Part shown: positions 17,404 through 26,222 of the stretch, piece by piece
How the letters are laid out: every line of letters begins with the position of its first letter
Position numbering within the stretch: the first letter of the stretch is position 1
NCBI RefSeq assembly: GCF_013149805.1
Contig: NZ_JABEZT010000003.1
Location: 124,001 to 188,000 of the forward strand
Reading direction: 5' to 3'
Source of the DNA: Isoptericola chiayiensis
GTDB lineage: Bacteria > Actinomycetota > Actinomycetes > Actinomycetales > Cellulomonadaceae
Length of the DNA stretch: 64,000 nt
The notes under the pieces: model-generated
The model's database searches: none
The model's input: only the letters and a program-made list of their open reading frames with translations
Told to the model about the DNA's origin: nothing
Made by a program: the position numbers and the translations under genes

Positions 17404-18495
17404 CTATCGGGGCTTGCGCTGATCTGCCGTCGGCAGTGGCGGGAACTGGGCGGTGGGGGTCTGCTGATACCAGTAGGCCACGGTGGAGATGTCGTCGGAG
17501 CGTTCGAATAGCCCGTGGTCCCAGGCGCCGATCTGCTGCAGCGTCACGCGGAGCCGACGGGTGAAGTGCACCGGGTCCGGGACGTGCCACCGGTAGAGGC
17601 CGTGCATGGCGGGTGCGTCGACCGCGAACGGGGAGGCCTTGGTGGTGTCGCGGTTCACGTACTGCGGGTACCCGCAGTACGGCGCCGAGAACGTCAGAAC
17701 CTGCGGCGCGGGCTCGCTTCGCAGCTCGTCCTGGAATGCCCAGGCTCCACCTGCGTAGTCCTCCAGCCCGGTCGAGCACAGCGTGGGCAGCTCCTCGTCG
17801 TCGTCGATGAAGAACTTCAGTTCACCTTCGCCCCACCAGAAACGGTGCAGAGAGGCCAGGGCAACAAAGGTCCCCAGGTAGGTGCCGGTGCCCTCGATGC
17901 CGTCGACGATCACGTGGTCCTCGCCGAGGGCGGTGCTGCCGTTGGACCGCCGCCACTGTGCGTGGAAGTACTGGGCGTGATCGGGGACGTCATCGCCGAT
18001 CGTGTAGTCGACCTGGTAGAAGACGTGCTCGATCGAGCCGGGGTGCTGGTTCTCCAGCGTGATGCGGGCGCGGCGGCGGAACGGCATCTGGAAGTAGGAG
18101 TTCATGCCACCAGTCGGGGCGACGACCACCAGCTCAGAGGTCACCAGTGCGCGTTCAGCGAACCCGTTGCAGAAGAAGTCGCCCAGCGGAGCCTCGACCG
18201 CCGGATGTTCGTCGCCGTCCCAGTAGATGCGCAGTACGAGGTCCCGTAGGACCCAGGGGCCTGCTTCGGTTCGGTCTGGCACGGTGATCCACAGATGCCG
18301 GATAACGCCGGGGCCTTCGATGTCCGCCAGTGTCAGTGACTCGCCTCGTTCGGCGGCGAGGAATGCCGATCCCTTGCGCCCGGGGCCGAGCGGGGATGAT
18401 GCGGAGGCTGCGTGACCAGGTGCCCCGCTCGGGTTCTCGGCATTGATCGAACGACTCTGCACGGCAGACGGGCTGCTGGCCCACAGGTGACGCAT
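17404..18495 (-). CDS. GH172 (DUF2961) glycoside hydrolase
   Basis: 363 residues with the DUF2961 pattern: ADIEGPGVIRHLWIT near residue 57, DFFCNGF, GGMNSYFQMPFRRRA, and the TGLEDYAGGAWAF segment carrying a glutamate that should be catalytic. GH172 enzymes act on alpha-D-fructofuranosides (difructose anhydride) or D-arabinofuranosides of mycobacterial arabinan. No signal peptide is visible, so it probably works inside the cell on imported oligosaccharides. AGAAAGGA precedes ATG 18495. Last gene of a LacI-ABC transporter operon. Confidence 0.9.
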   Translation of the reverse strand: MRHLWASSPSAVQSRSINAENPSGAPGHAASASSPLGPGRKGSAFLAAERGESLTLADIEGPGVIRHLWITVPDRTEAGPWVLRDLVLRIYWDGDEHPAVEAPLGDFFCNGFAERALVTSELVVVAPTGGMNSYFQMPFRRRARITLENQHPGSIEHVFYQVDYTIGDDVPDHAQYFHAQWRRSNGSTALGEDHVIVDGIEGTGTYLGTFVALASLHRFWWGEGELKFFIDDDEELPTLCSTGLEDYAGGAWAFQDELRSEPAPQVLTFSAPYCGYPQYVNRDTTKASPFAVDAPAMHGLYRWHVPDPVHFTRRLRVTLQQIGAWDHGLFERSDDISTVAYWYQQTPTAQFPPLPTADQRKPR

Positions 18496-18512
18496 GGAAG
18501 TCCTTTCTCGGG

Positions 18513-19397
18513 TTACTTGATCGCGCCGGCGGTGACGCCGCGGCTGAGCGTCCGCTGGAAGAGCACGAAGAAGATGATGGTGGGGATCAGGGACAGCAGG
18601 GATCCGGCGTTGACGACGGTGATGTCGATGGAGTGCTGGCCGCGAAGCGTCGACAGTGCGATGGGCACGGTCTGGGAGGCCGGGTCAGCGAGCAGCACCA
18701 GCGGGATGTAGAACTCGTTCCAGGTCCAGATGAAGAAGAACACCACCAGGACCGACATGGTCGGGCGAAGCACGGGGGCCACGACCTGCCACAGGACTTG
18801 GCGTCGATTGGCGCCGTCGAGCGCCGCGGCCTCGAGCAGTGATTTCGGTACTGTCGACATGACGCTCGAGAGCAGGTAGGTCGCGAACGCGCCCTGCAGT
18901 ACGACGAAGACGATGATGATCGACCAGATGGAGTTCAACAGCCCGAGAGACTGGGCGCCGTAGAACAAGGGGTAGATGAGCGCCTCGTGCGGCAGCATCG
19001 TGGCCAGCAGGAACACCGCGACGACCGCGGTGCTGCCGCGGATACGCCCGATCCCAAGTCCGTAGGCGGCAAGCAAGCCAAGCGTCACGCCGACGAAGGC
19101 GACAACCACGCTGATGACGATGGAGTTCCACAGCGCGAGAGGGAAGTCGACACGAGCGAGGTACCCCTCGAATGCCTGCATGCTGAACGTGGTTGGCCAC
19201 GCCAGCGGACCGTTCTGGCTGTAGTCACTGCTCGACTTGAAGGCGTTGAGCACGAGCAGCAGGAAGGGCGCTGCAGTGAGCATCGCCCCGATCCCGACGA
19301 CGGCCAGCACGATCCATCGCCAGGGTGCCCGCGGGCTTCGAGCTTGTCGCGAGGTCTTTGTGTTCCGGGAGGACGCGGGGGTCTTTGTGAGGGACAT
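18513..19397 (-). CDS. Sugar ABC transporter permease (MalG-type)
   Basis: 294 residues, six predicted transmembrane segments, and the binding-protein-dependent permease EAA-type loop (EAAALDGANRRQVLWQVVAP, about 192-211) that contacts the ATPase. Its ATG overlaps the stop of the upstream permease gene by one base (TGATG). There is no ATPase gene in the operon; such CUT1 systems commonly share an MsmK/MsiK ATPase encoded elsewhere. Confidence 0.94.
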   Translation of the reverse strand: MSLTKTPASSRNTKTSRQARSPRAPWRWIVLAVVGIGAMLTAAPFLLLVLNAFKSSSDYSQNGPLAWPTTFSMQAFEGYLARVDFPLALWNSIVISVVVAFVGVTLGLLAAYGLGIGRIRGSTAVVAVFLLATMLPHEALIYPLFYGAQSLGLLNSIWSIIIVFVVLQGAFATYLLSSVMSTVPKSLLEAAALDGANRRQVLWQVVAPVLRPTMSVLVVFFFIWTWNEFYIPLVLLADPASQTVPIALSTLRGQHSIDITVVNAGSLLSLIPTIIFFVLFQRTLSRGVTAGAIK

Positions 19398-20356
19398 CAG
19401 CGGTTCTCCTGCCGGTCGGAGCGTCGCTGCAGGATGAGCAGCACCGTCGCCGCCAGGAAGATCACCAGGGACATGACGGTGGCGATGGTGGCGCCATATC
19501 CCACCCGGGACAGCTCAAAGAAGTTGCGGTAGGCGTAGTACGAAGGCACGACAGTCGATCCCTCGGGGCCGCCGCCTGTGAGGATGAGGATCGGTGCGAA
19601 CACCTTGAGCGAGGCGACGGTAGCCGTCAGGACGACGACGAAGACCTCGGGACGGATCTGCGGAATCGTGATCGCGCGGAACCTGCGGAACCACCCTGCG
19701 CCGTCGAGCTCGGCCGCCTCATACAGTTCCGGGTCGACGCGTTGGAGCGCCGCCATGAAGATGACCACCGGGTACCCGATCTGCAGCCAGATCAGCACGA
19801 GCATGACCGAGTAGAGGGCGATGGCTGGGTCGCCGAGCCAGTCGGGGGGATCTTGAATGCCCAACTGCTGCAGCACCAGGGTGAACAGGCCGCTTTGGGA
19901 GTCGAGGACCCACGCCCAGATGAAGCCTGCCACGGCGATGGGCACGATCTGCGGCAGGTAGTAGGTCGCCCTCAGGAAGGCCGCCGTTCTGCCGCCGAAC
20001 TGCTTGCCGATGTAGTCGAAGAGCGCAGCGGCGATGAGTACACCGAGGACGGTCGGTACCACCACGATTGCGACGATCATGTAGACCGAGTTGTAGAGCG
20101 ACCTCCAGAACTCTTCGTCTCCGAGCAGACGTGCGTAGTTGTCGAGTCCGATGAACGTCGCCGGTGCGATGCCGCCACGCCAGCTGGTCAGGCTGAAGTA
20201 GACGTTCATCACGAACGGCAGTGCCACCACCGCGAGGAATCCCACGCCCAGCGGTGCGAGGTACCACCAGTAGCCGGCACGCCCGGTTCTGCGCGCGGTG
20301 CCGGAGCGGCGTTGCGCTGCGCTGCGAGTGGATCTCGCAGTGGTCTCAGTCGTCAT
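19397..20356 (-). CDS. Sugar ABC transporter permease (MalF-type)
   Basis: 319 residues with a basic cytoplasmic N-terminus and six membrane segments; the coupling loop (YEAAELDGAGWFRRFRAIT) is present around residues 215-235. ATG 20356 is preceded by AGGAGG, and is preferred over a longer in-frame start. Partner of the overlapping MalG-type permease. A strong hairpin lies just upstream, between this gene and the solute-binding protein gene. Confidence 0.94.
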   Translation of the reverse strand: MTTETTARSTRSAAQRRSGTARRTGRAGYWWYLAPLGVGFLAVVALPFVMNVYFSLTSWRGGIAPATFIGLDNYARLLGDEEFWRSLYNSVYMIVAIVVVPTVLGVLIAAALFDYIGKQFGGRTAAFLRATYYLPQIVPIAVAGFIWAWVLDSQSGLFTLVLQQLGIQDPPDWLGDPAIALYSVMLVLIWLQIGYPVVIFMAALQRVDPELYEAAELDGAGWFRRFRAITIPQIRPEVFVVVLTATVASLKVFAPILILTGGGPEGSTVVPSYYAYRNFFELSRVGYGATIATVMSLVIFLAATVLLILQRRSDRQENR

Positions 20357-20370
20357 TGTGTCCTCCTGGG

Positions 20371-20404
20371 ATGGTGTGGGGCCGCAGGCGCGGCCCCACA
20401 CCAT
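20371..20404 (-). terminator. Intra-operon hairpin between binding-protein and permease genes
   Basis: 14-bp perfect stem (20371-20384 with 20391-20404), extended by one inner C-G pair. It starts 4 bp after the stop of the solute-binding protein gene. Probably stabilises the upstream message or partly terminates, giving more binding protein than permease. Confidence 0.75.
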
Positions 20405-20407
20405 CGG

Positions 20408-21730
20408 TCACTGACCGGTCTGGAAGGCCTTGCCCTCGTCGTAGAAGGCCTGCAGGTCGGCGAGGTATCCGTCGGCGTCCTCGTTACCGTTGGACATGGC
20501 CTGCATATGCTCCTGGATGAAGTCGAGGAATCCGGGGACGGGATAGTCCGGGTAGAACGAGAACTCGTCTCCCGCCACCAGTTCGTCGAACCGGGCCGTG
20601 AAATCCCTGATCAGCGGGTCATCGATCGACTCCGTCTCGCCGGCCAGCGGCAGACCGCCCTTGGTGCCGATGAGGTTCTGGACCTCGGGGCTGAGCGTCG
20701 TCTCGATCCAGTCGTAGGCGAGCTCCTTGTTCTGGGCGTTGGTCGGCACACCCCACAGGTGACCAGAGGAGCCCATCGTCAGGTTCGCCCCGGGCATCGT
20801 GAAGTAGCCCCAGTCGAAGGACGCGTCGTTGGTGATGCGGTCGAACTCACCGTTGTTCCAGATCAGCATGGCCGTGTTGCCCTGCAGGAAGTTGACTGTG
20901 GCCTGCTCGAAGTTCAGGCCGGCGAGGTCGTCACCCACGTAGCCCTTCTCGATCCAGTCTTGGAACTTCTCAGTCCCGGACCGCCACGGATCCGCGTCGA
21001 AGTCCACGTCCCCCTGCAGGAACATGAAGTCGTCGATCTGCTGACGGCTCGCCTCTGCGGACACCAGGGAGTACCACACCCACATCTGGTTGAACCCCTG
21101 GCTGGTGGAGGCTGAGCTCGAGATTGGCGTGTAGCCGGCCTCGAGGATTGCGTCCATGTCCTGCTCGAGCTCGGCAACGCTGGTGGGAAGCTCGTCGATC
21201 CCGACCTCGTCGAAGATCTCCTTGTTGTAGTAGAGCATCACGTACTCGCCGATGTTCGGGATGCCGTACCACTCGCCCGAGCCGGCGTTGCCGTTCTCGT
21301 CGTAGCGAGCGAAGGACGCCATCGAGCCGGTGACCTTCTCGTCCCAGCCGAACTGCTCGACCTGCTCGGTCAGCGGGTCCAGGAGACCCTGCGCGGCGAG
21401 CTGTCCACCGTCGGCGTTGCCCTTGTTGAACTCGACGACGTCGGGAACGTCGTCGCCGGACAGGGTGATCTTCGCGTTCTGTCGCATGGCGTCGAAACTG
21501 GTGGTCTGGAAGTCGACCGTGACTCCGGGGTGCTCTTCCTCGAAGATCTCCACCGCGCGGGCCCAGCCCTGCCCCTGTGCCGAGTCGGGGTTCTCGTACT
21601 GCAGCACGGTGAGTGTGTCCGCGTTCGACTCCGAGTCCGAGTCCGTGTTCTGCCCGCAGGCGGAAACGGCCAGGACCAGGGTCGTGGCTCCTGCCACCAC
21701 GGCAGGGGTTCGGTGTCGTGCGATTCTCAT
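20408..21730 (-). CDS. Sugar ABC transporter solute-binding lipoprotein
   Basis: 440 residues with a lipoprotein signal peptide: positive N-terminus, hydrophobic core, lipobox AVSAC with Cys25 as the lipidated residue. The mature part resembles family-1 sugar-binding proteins (MalE/UgpB group), with YGIPNIGEYVMLYYNKEIF as the typical domain-crossing segment. It captures the substrate outside the membrane for the two downstream permeases. Starts 69 bp after the LacI gene. Confidence 0.94.
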   Translation of the reverse strand: MRIARHRTPAVVAGATTLVLAVSACGQNTDSDSESNADTLTVLQYENPDSAQGQGWARAVEIFEEEHPGVTVDFQTTSFDAMRQNAKITLSGDDVPDVVEFNKGNADGGQLAAQGLLDPLTEQVEQFGWDEKVTGSMASFARYDENGNAGSGEWYGIPNIGEYVMLYYNKEIFDEVGIDELPTSVAELEQDMDAILEAGYTPISSSASTSQGFNQMWVWYSLVSAEASRQQIDDFMFLQGDVDFDADPWRSGTEKFQDWIEKGYVGDDLAGLNFEQATVNFLQGNTAMLIWNNGEFDRITNDASFDWGYFTMPGANLTMGSSGHLWGVPTNAQNKELAYDWIETTLSPEVQNLIGTKGGLPLAGETESIDDPLIRDFTARFDELVAGDEFSFYPDYPVPGFLDFIQEHMQAMSNGNEDADGYLADLQAFYDEGKAFQTGQ

Positions 21731-21799
21731 GGTCAGCCTCCTTGCTGTCTTTCTCGGTCACTGCTGGTCGTTGTCGCGCCTCAGATGGGATCTGTTGGC

Positions 21800-22831
21800 T
21801 CAGCTGAGGTCGGGGGGTGGAGCCACGGACTCGCGTTCGACGAGTCCGCAGCGGATCTTCTCGACGGTGGTCGGCTGATCCGCCTCTCCACGGATGCGCG
21901 AGATCGCTCGGCGGGCGGCCCAGGCGCCCATCTCGTAGTGGGGCAGCTGGACGGTCGTCAGGCCGGGCAGCGTCGCATCCGCGACGAACTGCTGGTTGTC
22001 GAATCCGACGACCGAAAGCTCCGCGGGGATCCGGATGCCCAGCTGCGCAGCGACCTGGAACACAGCCAGGGCCAGCTGATCCGAGAAGCAGAACACCGCG
22101 GTCGGTCGATCCGGTCGCGTCAGCAGCTCACGGGCAACGGAGAACGAGGCAGCAGTCGACGCCTCGGGCACGCTGTAGACCAGATCCGGGTCCGGGCTCA
22201 GTCCCGCGCCACCAAGCGCGTCGTCATAGCCTGCGTGACGCATGGCCGCCGCCACATAGGTGCTTCCAGCGACCGTCAACATGGCGATCCGTCGATGACC
22301 CGCCGCGAGGAGATGCTCGGTAGCAGTCCGGCCGCCGCCGCGCTCGTCAGGGACGACACCGTCGGCCACGCCAGCTGAATCTGGCCAACCGTCAAGAATC
22401 ACCGTGGGCAGACGACGAGGTGCGGCCGGGACCGCAACCTCCCGGTGGTAGTCGGCGGCAATGATCAACGCTTCGACATCCCGTTGCAGAAAGGACTGCG
22501 TCGCAGGTACGCCCATGGCGGCGTTGCCGTCGGTGTCGATGACCATCAACAGGAAGTCCAACTCCCACGCCGCGCGCTGGGCGCCGGCAAGCATGTGACC
22601 GCCGAACGGAACCGTGGCCACACGATCCGCCAGGAGGCCAAGCGTGTGCGACTTTTTCGTCTTCAAACCGCGCGCCAAGACGTTCGGAACATAGCCAAGC
22701 TCCTCCGCGCGAGCGCGCACCTGGTCTGCGATGTCGCGACGCACTCGCCCCCGATCCCGCTCGTTCAACACGAGCGAGACAGTCGAGACAGAGACGCCGA
22801 GCTCCTCGGCAATGTCCCGCATGGTCAACAT
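21800..22831 (-). CDS. LacI-family regulator of the GH172/ABC operon
   Basis: 343 residues. An N-terminal LacI helix-turn-helix (MRDIAEELGVSVSTVSLVLN) and hinge (PNVLARGLKTKKS) are followed by a periplasmic-binding-like sensor domain. ATG 22831 has AAGGGG upstream; Met4 is a possible alternative. It is first in the operon, and palindromes at 22871-22880 and 22903-22921 lie upstream, suggesting autoregulation and substrate induction of the whole set. Confidence 0.93.
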   Translation of the reverse strand: MLTMRDIAEELGVSVSTVSLVLNERDRGRVRRDIADQVRARAEELGYVPNVLARGLKTKKSHTLGLLADRVATVPFGGHMLAGAQRAAWELDFLLMVIDTDGNAAMGVPATQSFLQRDVEALIIAADYHREVAVPAAPRRLPTVILDGWPDSAGVADGVVPDERGGGRTATEHLLAAGHRRIAMLTVAGSTYVAAAMRHAGYDDALGGAGLSPDPDLVYSVPEASTAASFSVARELLTRPDRPTAVFCFSDQLALAVFQVAAQLGIRIPAELSVVGFDNQQFVADATLPGLTTVQLPHYEMGAWAARRAISRIRGEADQPTTVEKIRCGLVERESVAPPPDLS

Positions 22832-22870
22832 GACGGCCCCTTCGTCGCCCTCCAGATCGACGTCGAACGA

Positions 22871-22921
22871 TTGACGTCAACCGATTGACGTGAACGCTAG
22901 AAGCGTCAAACGCGTTGACGC
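22871..22921. promoter_or_regulatory. LacI-type operators upstream of the sugar operon
   Basis: TTGACGTCAA (22871-22880) is a perfect palindrome. GCGTCAA-acgcg-TTGACGC (22903-22921) has perfect 7-bp arms. A third TTGACG half site is at 22885. The shared TTGACG arm and CG centre are typical of LacI-family operators. Confidence 0.82.
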
Positions 22922-22929
22922 AACGGCAT

Positions 22930-23460
22930 GTGTGTGACCTGTGTCACACCAGGAGTTTCACGCCTTGCAAGCCCTGTTGTAGGTGCGATCGGAGCCTGAC
23001 CCGGGTCCCGGAGACCTGATCTGAGGCGATGATCGTCTCGGGAAGGGAATCCGTGATACCTGCAATCTAGGCCCCGGCTTAGAGCGGTGGGCCTGACCCG
23101 CGCGGGGACGCGACGGTGTGGCGAGTCGCCAAGGATCTGGGATCCGCGAGTCGTGCCTGCGCCGGTGGATGGTCCCCCACGTCTACGGCGGCGACCTGCC
23201 GCTGGCCGTCATCACGAGAGTGATCCCGGTGACGGTTGCCAATGGTGTCCTCGTGGGACGAGCGCTGTCCACGGGCCCCGGCGGCTGAGCCCAGGGTCGA
23301 CCGAGACTGCGCCACACCGGTTCCGGTCGACGCGACCAGCGCGGCCCCTCGCAGTCGGGACTGCTGCGCGGATGGGTGACGGTGGACGTCTGGCACTGGA
23401 GCGCCGACGGGGCGGTTAGCCCTGTATCGGCGGGCTGATGACGCCGCTCCTCCCAGATCG
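22930..23460. other. Long gene-poor gap with one candidate transposase remnant
   Basis: No convincing gene in this stretch. Open frames here are short, mutually overlapping and lack family character. The only recognisable signal is the IS3 OrfA-like remnant near 23083-23185. Confidence 0.6.
23083..23185 (+). pseudogene. Possible IS3-family OrfA (HTH_Tnp) fragment
   Basis: The plus strand reads AVGLTRAG, then VWRVAKDLG, and after a one-base frame change RESCLRRWM. This matches by eye the helix-turn-helix of IS3-group OrfA proteins (VARDLGIxESxLRRW). No inverted repeats, OrfB or DDE motif are visible, so only a short decayed piece remains. Confidence 0.35.
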
Positions 23461-23470
23461 ATGTCGATAA

Positions 23471-23534
23471 CGTAGTCAAGGCTCTTGACTACGCATTCGT
23501 AGTCACGAACAATGACTACCGATACGTAGTCGAG
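23471..23534. promoter_or_regulatory. HipB-type operator cluster
   Basis: CGTAGTCAAG-gct-CTTGACTACG (23471-23493) has perfect 10-bp arms. GTAGTCA (23499-23505) pairs with TGACTAC (23513-23519). A further half site CGTAGTCGAG is at 23525-23534. All lie immediately upstream of hipB, as expected for autorepressor sites. Confidence 0.88.
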
Positions 23535-23548
23535 CAGAGGCGGTCAGC

Positions 23549-23788
23549 ATGGCGGTCCAGGGCACGGTCACCGGACCCGAGTCGCTCGGGCGGATCCTCC
23601 AGCAGGCCCGGCTGATCAACGGGTGGAGTCAACGCGAGCTGGCGGCTCGCATCGGCACGACGCAGCGCTACATCTGGGAGATCGAGTCCGGCAAGCCGTC
23701 GATCTACACCGACCGGCTGTTCGCCGTGCTGCGTGAGACCGGAACGACGCTCTCCGCGTCCATCGAGCCGCGGAGCGACGATGAGTGA
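23549..23788 (+). CDS. hipB: HipB-like antitoxin / XRE autorepressor
   Basis: 79 residues, a single XRE helix-turn-helix (LGRILQQARLINGWSQRELAARIG, about 13-36, followed by TQRYIWEIESGKPS). It should bind the GTAGTCA repeats just upstream and, in a functional system, neutralise HipA. Its stop overlaps the hipA start by 8 bp. The gene appears intact while hipA is broken. Confidence 0.9.
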   Translation: MAVQGTVTGPESLGRILQQARLINGWSQRELAARIGTTQRYIWEIESGKPSIYTDRLFAVLRETGTTLSASIEPRSDDE

Positions 23789-25023
23789 CCTCGAGGTGGA
23801 GCTGTACGGCACCAGGATCGGTTCTCTGACAGGGCGGGGACCTGCTCTCGACTTCGCCGCAGATCCGGAGGCGGTCGACGAGTTCGGCCTCGACAGCCTC
23901 GTGCTGTCGGTCGCCGTACCGCTCGCCGTCGTGCCGGCGCGAGCCCGTCGCGCCAGGCGGCAGAACTACTTCCGCGAGCTGCTGCCTGAGGGACAGATGC
24001 TGGTACGGCTTGCGCAGGACGCCGGGGTGCCGCAGCACGACGTCGTCGCGATGCTTCGCGCGTACGGCCGCGACGTCGCAGGGGACTGCAGATCTGGGAC
24101 CCGGAGGCGCCGGGTGAACCGCGGACGCCCGCGCTCGAACGGCTCTCGGAGGCGGGTGTCGGTGAGCTGCTGGCTGAGGTGACGTCCTACCCGCTCGCCA
24201 ACAAGCCGGACCGGGGCAAAACGTCCCTGGCCGGCGTCCAGGACAAGATCGTACTGACACGCACCGCTGAGGGCTGGGCCCGGGCGCTCGACGGCTACCC
24301 GTCGACACACATCCTCAAGCCCGTCTCGCAAGACCATCCCTCGCTCATCTACGACGAGGAGTACGGAGCGAGGCTGGCTCGCGTGCTCGGGCTGGCGGCC
24401 TTCCCCACCTGGATCGACGAGTTCGACGGTGTGCCCGCACTGGTCGTCGAACGCTACGACCGTGAACGGTCGGACGACGGCATGCCTCGCCGGATGCATC
24501 AGGAGGACTTCAACCAGGCGCTCGGCCTGCAGGGCGACCAGAAGTACCAGAAGTTCGGGGGCAAGGCTTCCCTGCAACGCGTGGCCCGTGAGCTCGCCAT
24601 GCTCGGAGATCGGGCGGGGCTCCGGCGTCTCGCTCGCCTGACGGTTCTCGGTGTCGCGGTCGGCAACCTTGACATGCACGCCAAGAACCTGGCGTTGCTC
24701 CATCGACGTGACGGGAGCGTGGAACTCGCGCCCGCCTACGACGTCGTACCGCAGACGCATCAGCCCAACGACGGCGAGCTCGCTCTCGCCGTCGACCGGA
24801 CATATCGCCATGCCGCCGTCACGCGAACCCACCTGGTGACAGAGGTCGGGTCATGGGGGCTCCGTGATGCGGCCGACCTGTCGACGAGGCGCTGGGGGCT
24901 GCCTTCGACGCCGTGGCCCGCGAGTCACCGCACCCGGACGCACATCCGGGTCTCGTCGACGACATCACCCGGTTCACCGAGAACCTCCTCGCCGGAAGGG
25001 CCGCGGGGGCGCGAGAGCCGTAG
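23781..25023 (+). pseudogene. hipA: HipA-like Ser/Thr kinase with two single-base frameshifts
   Basis: Translation in pieces gives a full-length HipA: N-terminal subdomain 1 in the first frame, then after a one-base loss near 24084 the kinase region with HILKPVS, VERYDRE and GNLDMHAKNLALL (catalytic Asp and Asn), YDVVP, and after a second one-base loss near 24880 the C-terminal helix ending at TAG 25021. Both shifts are single deletions, and the protein would otherwise be normal in length. Catalytic motifs are intact, so the damage is either recent or due to sequencing error. Confidence 0.85.
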
Positions 25024-25165
25024 AGGGCGCCTCCTCGGGGGACCCGATCCGGTGCTCCTGTGGTGCGCTACGGTGACGTCTTCCCTGGTCATCGCGCAGT
25101 TCGTCCCGTGTCTCAGAAGTGGTCTGGAGCCGTCGCGCAGATCATCGAGGCCCTGCGGGAACCCG

Positions 25166-25486
25166 TCACGGGACCCTGCGCTGCACGATGACCGCGGTGA
25201 GGGTCGTCGTCGCCCAGGTGGTGTGCTGTTCGCCAGCGTCCCAGGACACCAGGTCACCCGGCCCGACGACGGTGGGGACGTCGTCGTCCCCGCCCACTTG
25301 CCCGGACCCGCTCACCACGTAGAACGCCTGATCGCTTCCCGCAGGGTGCTTGGGGAGCGACGCACCAGGTTGCACGACCACGACATCGACACGGACGAGC
25401 TCCGGGTCGACGCCCGGGGCGAGCAACGACATGACCACGCCTGGCGCGCCGTCGAGCGGAGTGAGTTCCAGGTTCTCGATACGCAT
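25166..25486 (-). CDS. Small cupin-domain protein
   Basis: 106 residues forming a single cupin barrel: motif 1 PGASLPKHPAGSDQAFYVVSG and motif 2 around PGDLVSWDAGEQHTT, split here by loops. Metal ligands (His of PKHP, His of EQHT) are visible. Starts 11 bp after the stop of the upstream NTF2-like gene on the same strand. Enzyme or sensor role unknown. The 25024-25165 stretch before it holds nothing recognisable. Confidence 0.75.
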   Translation of the reverse strand: MRIENLELTPLDGAPGVVMSLLAPGVDPELVRVDVVVVQPGASLPKHPAGSDQAFYVVSGSGQVGGDDDVPTVVGPGDLVSWDAGEQHTTWATTTLTAVIVQRRVP

Positions 25487-25496
25487 GGCAAGGGAC

Positions 25497-25976
25497 CTAG
25501 ACGTTCGCGATGTCACCGACGGCCGACGCGGTGAGCTCATCGGCCGTGAGAGGGATGCTGGAGTGCACGACGGCGCGGCGTAACGCTATCGCCCAGGACC
25601 GTGCGCGTCGCTCGAAGGTGTCCAGATAGCTTCCCGCAGAGAGCAGCCACCGACCGTCGGCACGTCGCGTCAGCGCCGTGACGTCCGAGGTTCCTTCTGC
25701 GCAGTCCGGCCCGAGCAGGCTGACAGACGTGTTGGTGGTCCAGTGGTGCATCCGGGGCTGTGAACTCCACTGGCGCTCGATGGCCGCTCGGATCTCGTCG
25801 TGGCCGACGAAGCGCGCGACGCCGACGTCCCAGACACCGTCGGTGTGGAACGCCGCAAGGAAGCGTTCGGGGTCCCTCTTGTCGGCACCGTGCGCGTACT
25901 CCGCGACGATGCGCTGCAGTGCGTACGTCGACTCCAGCCGGTCAAGACGTGCTTCGACGTCGTCATCTCGACACAT
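25497..25976 (-). CDS. SnoaL/NTF2-like fold protein
   Basis: About 159 residues with the NTF2-like helical N-terminus (ALQRIVAEYAHGADKRDPERFLAAF) and the cone-shaped beta sheet (DGVWDVGVARFVGHDEI, MHHWTTNTSVSL). Proteins of this type are isomerases, dehydratases or small-ligand binders; the active residues cannot be assigned. ATG 25976 is tentative; in-frame ATGs at 25994 and further upstream exist and no ribosome site is clear. Likely co-transcribed with the cupin gene. Confidence 0.75.
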   Translation of the reverse strand: MCRDDDVEARLDRLESTYALQRIVAEYAHGADKRDPERFLAAFHTDGVWDVGVARFVGHDEIRAAIERQWSSQPRMHHWTTNTSVSLLGPDCAEGTSDVTALTRRADGRWLLSAGSYLDTFERRARSWAIALRRAVVHSSIPLTADELTASAVGDIANV

Positions 25977-26222
25977 CTCGCCATGCTGGACCATGCCACG
26001 TGCTGTGGCCATCGCCTGGCCCAGGCCCTCGCCGCGAGGTTGACGTCGTGTCGATCTTCGTGGTGCCGTCCTCGCCCGCCTGGCCTGAGCCGGCTCCGAC
26101 TCTTCCCCGCCATGGGAGCGGTCTGAGCGCCGTCGTCCCAGCGCGTCGCCGCCGGGTCGTGGCCTGACCGCACTACCGTCGTCACGTCCGGCGCCTGCCG
26201 GGACCACGAGGGAGGACGGATC

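Noticed and set aside
25977-26222. N-terminal extension of the NTF2-like gene or a small gene in the gap
   Set aside because: The open frame continues upstream, antisense to the AI-2E family gene, with no domain or ribosome site.
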